A DNA stretch of 15,845 bases, from assembly GCA_002254285.1 (NCBI GenBank), contig NIUZ01000062.1, forward strand, positions 1-15,845, given 5' to 3'. The DNA is from Bacteroidetes bacterium 4572_112. Its GTDB lineage: Bacteria; Bacteroidota; Bacteroidia; Bacteroidales; UBA1556. The notes below the pieces were generated by a model. The model was not told the DNA's origin. It searched no databases and saw only the letters and a list, made by a program, of their open reading frames with translations. Position numbers and translations under genes: made by a program. Shown here piece after piece: positions 13,101-15,845 of this stretch. Position 1 is the first letter of the stretch; each line of letters begins with the position of its first letter.

Positions 13101-15845
13101 ATAAGGGTTTATATTTATTGAATTAGCTTCACTAGTTTTTGTTTGCCATTCTGCAAAATCAACGATATCATTATCTAAAAATGCAAATTGAGGAGCATTA
13201 TTATTCCATAAATCATTATGGTGGTTTGTCCATTGATTTGTATCCACATTATTTATAGAGTATATATACCCATTGGCATTATTTGCAAAAATATTATTTA
13301 CAATATTAATATTCTGTGTAGAATTTGCTGATGTGGCAGTAAGATTTATTGGTGAACTAACAGGCTGATTACCAATTATATTTACGGTATTGAAATAGGC
13401 GTTTACATTGCTAGTGTTATAAATTTCTATACCCGAACTATTATCTGGTAATTGTGTATTTACATGAATTTGAATAAAATTATTAGAAATATTCGCAGGA
13501 TTAGCAATGTCAAAACTACATTGATCTAAGTTTATTCCCTTTGCCATTTCTGATACTGTAGAATATATTTCGTTATTAGTGATTTCTACATTTCCAGTAT
13601 TATTCTGCAAATTAATTCCAAAAAATAGGCTTGCATTTTCTAAAATATTAGCATTAATAATATTTGAGGAGATTGTTGCAGATTCTGCGTACTTGAGTGA
13701 TATTGCTGCTGTAAACACACCATTGATTTCATTACCACTAATATCCCAGTTTAAGCCTTGTGTATCGGCATATAGATTAATGGCATTCGAACCATTAATC
13801 ATACTATTATTGCTAATGTTGATATTATTGCCCATATTACCAATAATAAGAGACTTATTATCATCAGTAGTATCTGCAGAAATTGTGTTTTTAATAATAT
13901 TGTTGTTTATAGTAATATTATTGATATCATTTATAAAATCAAACACTCTAGAGTAAGTGCTATCCATAGCCTCAAAGGTCATATTGCTAAATGTAATATT
14001 AGAAACGCCATCAACTTTCACCACATAATTATTATTAGTATCAGTAGCGAGATGTTTTATAATAACAGTGGAACTATCTCCCGATACCGATTGAAAACTC
14101 ACTGTATTTGTTGACGAAATGCCCAATATGTTTTCAATTAATATTTGCTCAGTATATACACCATCATTTACATTGAAGGTAACAGCAGAGCTTATTCCAC
14201 ATTGGTCAAGAGCAAGAATTGCCTCAGCAAAATCACTAAAGTCAGCGCCAGCACCACCAATGGTATAAGCTCCCGATAAACTACTTGCACAGCCATAGAA
14301 GCTATATTCTGCCGAGTCATTAATTATATTTATATCCACAACACCATTTGGCATTTCTGACCAAGCAATAATAGTATGACCACCAATAGTAGATGTTAAA
14401 GTGTCGAGTATTATTGGCGACATTATACCATCAGGTAAAATAGAATCTATGGCAGATAATATATATGGTGTTTGGTTTACGCCATCATAAGTCCAGCTTA
14501 TTTGTGCATTTCGTATGGTGTCAACACCATAGTTTTTTAAATCTACTTTAACTTCAAAATCCTGACCAGCAATAACTCCTGTAGTAGGATTTAGAATATT
14601 CATTACGCCCAAATCATTGGTAAGCTGACTGCTACCAGTTATATTGAGCTGTATATTTGGACGATTGCTTTGCAGGCTTCCTCCTGTTAATGAGCAACCT
14701 GTACCATTGTCCATCATATTACCCCAAGTTTTTCCTGCAGCAGCTGTTGCATATACTAATGAGTTTGATGAATATGATGTATTATCAAAACAAACCTCTA
14801 TTATTAAGTTACTTACTCCATCCCATAAAAAAGGACTTGCAAGGTTTATTGTTTGCCAGCCTGTAGTAGCTACGTTATAAGCCGAATTAGTATATACGGT
14901 TGTAAAGCCACTTTCAAACCCAGTTAGTGAATTCAAAGAGCTATTTTTCATTTTTACAGAAAAACTATTCATTGCCTGACCGCCAATACTACTAACATTA
15001 AAAGCTATACTTGTAATAGGTCCAGCAGATGTGCCATTAGCAGAAATTTCTGCTGCGGTATAAATAAACTGCGATCGTGCATCGTGGTAATATGTATAAA
15101 AAGGAAATGAACTGCTTGATGTTCCTGTGCCAATTTCGGCAATACCACCTGACGAGTATTTTGTCATATAGCTTATGGTTGCAGTAGAATCAACATTATG
15201 TATAAAAGAACCATCGTATGCTTTTACATAATAACTGGTAGTGCGCCCAAATCCATAAAAAGGTATCTGACAACTAAAAGTGTCAACAGTATTTGGGTCG
15301 TAAGTCATAAGGATAGTATCCTGTTGGCCAAATGGCATAGAGCTAACAATACAATATGCAGAATTTATACCCGAAAGGTCACTAATAGATGCCTTAACTG
15401 TAACCGGATTGTCTGAATATACTGTGTCAATAGGGAAGGGGGAAACCAATGCTACCGATGGAGGAATCATTTCTGAAATAGAGGCGTTTACTATAATATT
15501 ATCCAAAAACCATCCTGCTCTACCAACAGCGCCATTGCCGTTACCATCAACTACTTTAAATCTTATTTTTACATTTGCTGAGTTCTCTGCCAAATTCGAA
15601 ATATCAAAACTTTCCGATTTCCACCATGCTTGTGTTGGCATTGTTGGACCTGTAGGATCCCAAAAAGTGCCATAACTTGTTTCGTTAAATGCATCACCAA
15701 TGTATCCAAATACCGCCGTTCCTAAATAATTACTCTGTACCACACGTTGCCATGTTACACCATTATCGTTTGACACTTCAATAATTGCACTATCACCAAA
15801 CTGAAGTTTACATATTTGATCAAAATCTAAATATACAGCATAAAG
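7116..15845 (-). CDS. Giant modular secreted protein with T9SS C-terminal sorting domain, 5' partial
   Basis: The frame is open from the right edge to the TAG at 7116: at least 2,909 residues, and the start lies outside the window. Module order from N to C (nucleotide spans approximate): MAM/jelly-roll-like remnant ending in a GWFLDNI motif (to 15500); a ~165-residue module A1 (15134-14640); CARDB-like; parallel beta-helix with a DIGADEF end, like choice-of-anchor Q proteins (14276-12966); CARDB-like; Ig-like; lamin-tail-like (12400-11880); CARDB-like; GEVED-type (11468-11025); two CARDB-like; Ig-like; module A2 (10118-9597); CARDB-like; GEVED-type (9209-8754); CARDB-like; MAM-like with WAIDDFEL (8420-7880); CARDB-like; a truncated CARDB-like piece; T9SS sorting domain. 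It should be exported by Sec, then T9SS, and attached to or released from the surface. Adhesion or matrix-binding is plausible; a catalytic domain could lie off-window. Confidence 0.93.
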   Translation of the reverse strand, partial: LYAVYLDFDQICKLQFGDSAIIEVSNDNGVTWQRVVQSNYLGTAVFGYIGDAFNETSYGTFWDPTGPTMPTQAWWKSESFDISNLAENSANVKIRFKVVDGNGNGAVGRAGWFLDNIIVNASISEMIPPSVALVSPFPIDTVYSDNPVTVKASISDLSGINSAYCIVSSMPFGQQDTILMTYDPNTVDTFSCQIPFYGFGRTTSYYVKAYDGSFIHNVDSTATISYMTKYSSGGIAEIGTGTSSSSFPFYTYYHDARSQFIYTAAEISANGTSAGPITSIAFNVSSIGGQAMNSFSVKMKNSSLNSLTGFESGFTTVYTNSAYNVATTGWQTINLASPFLWDGVSNLIIEVCFDNTSYSSNSLVYATAAAGKTWGNMMDNGTGCSLTGGSLQSNRPNIQLNITGSSQLTNDLGVMNILNPTTGVIAGQDFEVKVDLKNYGVDTIRNAQISWTYDGVNQTPYILSAIDSILPDGIMSPIILDTLTSTIGGHTIIAWSEMPNGVVDINIINDSAEYSFYGCASSLSGAYTIGGAGADFSDFAEAILALDQCGISSAVTFNVNDGVYTEQILIENILGISSTNTVSFQSVSGDSSTVIIKHLATDTNNNYVVKVDGVSNITFSNMTFEAMDSTYSRVFDFINDINNITINNNIIKNTISADTTDDNKSLIIGNMGNNINISNNSMINGSNAINLYADTQGLNWDISGNEINGVFTAAISLKYAESATISSNIINANILENASLFFGINLQNNTGNVEITNNEIYSTVSEMAKGINLDQCSFDIANPANISNNFIQIHVNTQLPDNSSGIEIYNTSNVNAYFNTVNIIGNQPVSSPINLTATSANSTQNINIVNNIFANNANGYIYSINNVDTNQWTNHHNDLWNNNAPQFAFLDNDIVDFAEWQTKTSEANSININPYFVSSTDIHIVNNAMNGTAIAIGGITTDIDGDIRNASTPDIGADEFDPSPWDASIVNIADMGEGCGLSDETIKITIKNLGNVDINGNLTASYRLSPTSTIVTETISNPIATGDTLIYSFATLADLDVYASGQDSVFNVSAWVNLQSDPVTNNDSAHIDINSKYAPLSPIVSDTLISYGDSVSITATSPDSLIWYETNAAINELSTERWYNTGILYDTTAYWVGATSGNANIKLTETVQYKTASGATNPYPAYLPTSDFDGIEISNLGNSNGDLSGYTININVSSTTVSYTFPANTNIAMGSVVLVVYGSGLPSGPAGNNMYYAPYINISSSTLVSYWLTDNTGNVVDAFASNGALFPSTSPVTISDFSGDLLGGVSHPGAIRTISDNNTAADWQVISPTVASFGTINADLVMGYQPNSGCHSILVPLTVNINNIPQNDLSIIQLQSPNSGYYLNSNTNVQVEVANYGAIAKDTIPLAYQLNTQAIVYDTLFQTLNSGETAIFTFGQTINLSQFGSYDFKVYTHLSYDSDNNNDSVVTVITNDSLIYCDSYATSAGDSRIDEVILEGINNNTTADGCSTYSNFSTMSTVLAQGIDYQISVTIGTCGSNYLKGAKAWIDFNNDGDFEDSGEEIGNFGSASSTFTATSTFTVPANASAGIHKMRVVGREGAGTNNASVEACGMYSYGETEDYTIIIVPLIQYDAGVQEVYNIADTSNEGASITPIVVVKNYGFDTLTSFDILYSVNGGAAVVYNYNDTLLSFQRDTITLASFNSPAGISTLCTYSSLSSDLNTINDSACITYYGKPTKDAELLRLQDINEYCGMNYDTIIVQLTNIGVDTINAVGQTNPTTISYQSNSLSPITETFTQMVAPGDTVWYQFSSLVYVGSNNTMDSLYNIKAWINFIGDNVAYNDSASTFVESLHIPSPPTVVNPVIIPFASPATLIANNAPGDSILWYEDSQSTNIIFGGSPYTTPWLNFHDTVFWAVSSSGAPTATSTIGTGTISNSSTSYPSPYANYYWGNKEQYLIHASELIAQGASAGPISELAFDVSTPNACPNLQNFELKLGNSSQTILSTYETGLTTVYSNTSGYQPTSGWNNHVFSTPFIWDGTSNVIVQVCSQNTGYIGSGNASVNGTATSFTSVKYYYADNTGVCGSTSGTSSSIRPNMKLLISGNACQSTRTPVNITVLPLSACDVGASDLVGPISSIYMGTNETIIAEVQNYGNVDQTNIPISYQINGGAIITESVSVAASSSTVYSFNTKADFSNIGSQYNVKLSTGLMCDTTSLNNNYEEFVANISPSYCVSSADYNTYHDIENVTIGGINNTSPSPFNKLYTDYTNINPGTLSPGSNFSFSIKINSASTTPSGGFIKIYIDYNRDGVFDASTEQAAALPYNNASSNYAAMAYGSVSVPSNVALGLTRMRVVAVRNGTASSVEPCGTYSYGETEDYPVYLANTISHDASISKITTPNSLTTASAVPVTVRVHNYGTDLITSVDISYSVNNNPPTIITFNSTSINQGNYVDVPLGNISISDGMNNICAKTILAGDSNTFNDNRCTNVFKEAIVNLSYSDDFEGANLWMDDTISNQWERGFPSMTSINYAHSPSNVWATNLSGNYSGTSMQYLYSPKFIITSNIDTAYLKFWHYYITENSNDGAFIQYQKNGGTWVTLGYATDLRATNWYNSTTGGTHKWTGNSGGWIQSTFDFDFLNGEFQNTTTLQLRYVFFANASSNNYDGWAIDDFELTIPAQPIDVGITNITNLSNVQIGDITNVSVAVHNYGTTAQGSFPVWYKLDNGAVITETFTPSSGSLTPNATESFTFSQTSIQIASSSFNLCSGTNLSNDAYPQNDDYCKTFVASTANIDAGIIEVFKQQIWGGEDTTSIYSPVDIYGVIKNFGLNCQPFVGVSINNTDDLEFVLSQNRPNPAHGIIKISYIIPHNGNIEFNLRNTLGQVIYTKQHSSFTGSNTIEINTKDLANGVYYYTVIFDNQRLTRKMIISK
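7119..7376 (-). other. Type IX secretion system type A sorting domain (protein C-terminus)
   Basis: The last 86 residues form a typical TIGR04183-like domain: an LSQNRPNPAHG start (family consensus: P-N-P before a G/A), strand-rich middle with the LRNTLGQVIYT segment (consensus G-x-x-V/I), then DLANGVYYYTV (consensus L-x-x-G-x-Y) and a final basic RLTRKMIISK. This directs passage through the outer membrane by the Por machinery, where the domain is cleaved and the protein is usually anchored to A-LPS or released. It is the firmest evidence for the phylum. Confidence 0.95.
9597..10118 (-). other. Module A2, second copy of an unnamed ~170-residue domain
   Basis: This 174-residue part of the giant protein begins with IGTGTISNSS and has SAGPISELAFDVS, SNVIVQVC and a C-terminal RPNMKLLI segment. 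It aligns by eye along its full length with module A1: both share IGTGT, a tyrosine-rich YYxxx start, SAGPI, F(N/D)VS, FxxG-TTVY, GW, PFxWDG-SN-I-(E/Q)VC and RPN. I recall similar segments in other Bacteroidota secreted proteins but not a family name. It is probably a beta-sandwich. Confidence 0.6.
14640..15134 (-). other. Module A1, first copy of the unnamed ~165-residue domain
   Basis: This 165-residue segment of the giant protein begins IGTGTSSSSFPF and contains YYHDARSQFIYTAAE, SAGPITSIAFNVS, PFLWDGVSNLIIEVC and RPNIQLNI. It is the counterpart of module A2, about 5 kb away in the same gene. The two differ enough that the duplication is old, and each is followed by a CARDB-like module, so a two-module unit may have been duplicated. 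Confidence 0.6.

Noticed and set aside
13579..13956. 125-codon plus-strand frame, with similar frames at 12784-13104 and 7239-7598
   Set aside because: These lie antisense inside the continuous giant gene, with composition that mirrors its codons and no promoter or family match.
15774..15776. GTG as the start codon of the giant gene
   Set aside because: The frame continues open and protein-like to the window edge, there is no signal peptide after the GTG, and it falls inside a jelly-roll-like module.

Overview
This AT-rich window comes from a member of the Bacteroidota. Three things point there: a giant secreted protein ending in a type IX secretion (Por) sorting domain, promoter -7 boxes of the Bacteroidota form TAnnTTTG placed close to start codons, and genes with little or no Shine-Dalgarno signal. 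The genus cannot be read from the sequence.

Left part (1-2916). The first 400 bases hold no protein gene. They contain a REP-like motif at the edge, an 11-bp tandem duplication, a promoter-like box, and a hairpin plus T-run terminator that could together bound a small RNA of about 75 nt. A clear promoter then starts a two-gene unit: an AI-2E/PerM-family membrane protein, followed after 3 bases by a radical SAM/SPASM protein. After it lies a gene-poor stretch of about 400 bases with a 14-bp palindrome and an unusually GC-rich island of three hairpins and short direct repeats.

Heptose operon (2917-4710). gmhA, hddC and gmhB overlap one another and have their own -7 box. They encode the isomerase, nucleotidyltransferase and phosphatase steps of nucleotide-activated heptose synthesis, most likely GDP-D-glycero-alpha-D-manno-heptose for a surface glycan. 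The sugar kinase step is not in the window.

Minus-strand block (4700-6884). A two-gene module, DUF4160 followed by a DUF2442-HTH fusion, has a 4-base overlap and its own promoter box in the 50-base gap downstream of radA. It runs convergently into the end of gmhB, with an 11-base overlap. It looks like a toxin-antitoxin-type or regulatory pair, but no function is proven. radA (DNA recombination/repair) lies upstream of it on the same strand.

Giant gene (7116 to the right edge, minus strand). A single uninterrupted frame of at least 2,909 residues fills the rest of the window. It is incomplete: the frame stays open to base 15845, so its true start and signal peptide lie outside. It is a mosaic of jelly-roll (MAM-like), CARDB-like, beta-helix, Ig-like, lamin-tail-like and GEVED-type modules ending in a T9SS sorting domain, typical of large surface or secreted proteins of gliding or particle-associated Bacteroidota. 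Two hairpins, one followed by a seven-T tract, end its transcript. No rRNA, tRNA, CRISPR array, transposase or phage gene was seen.
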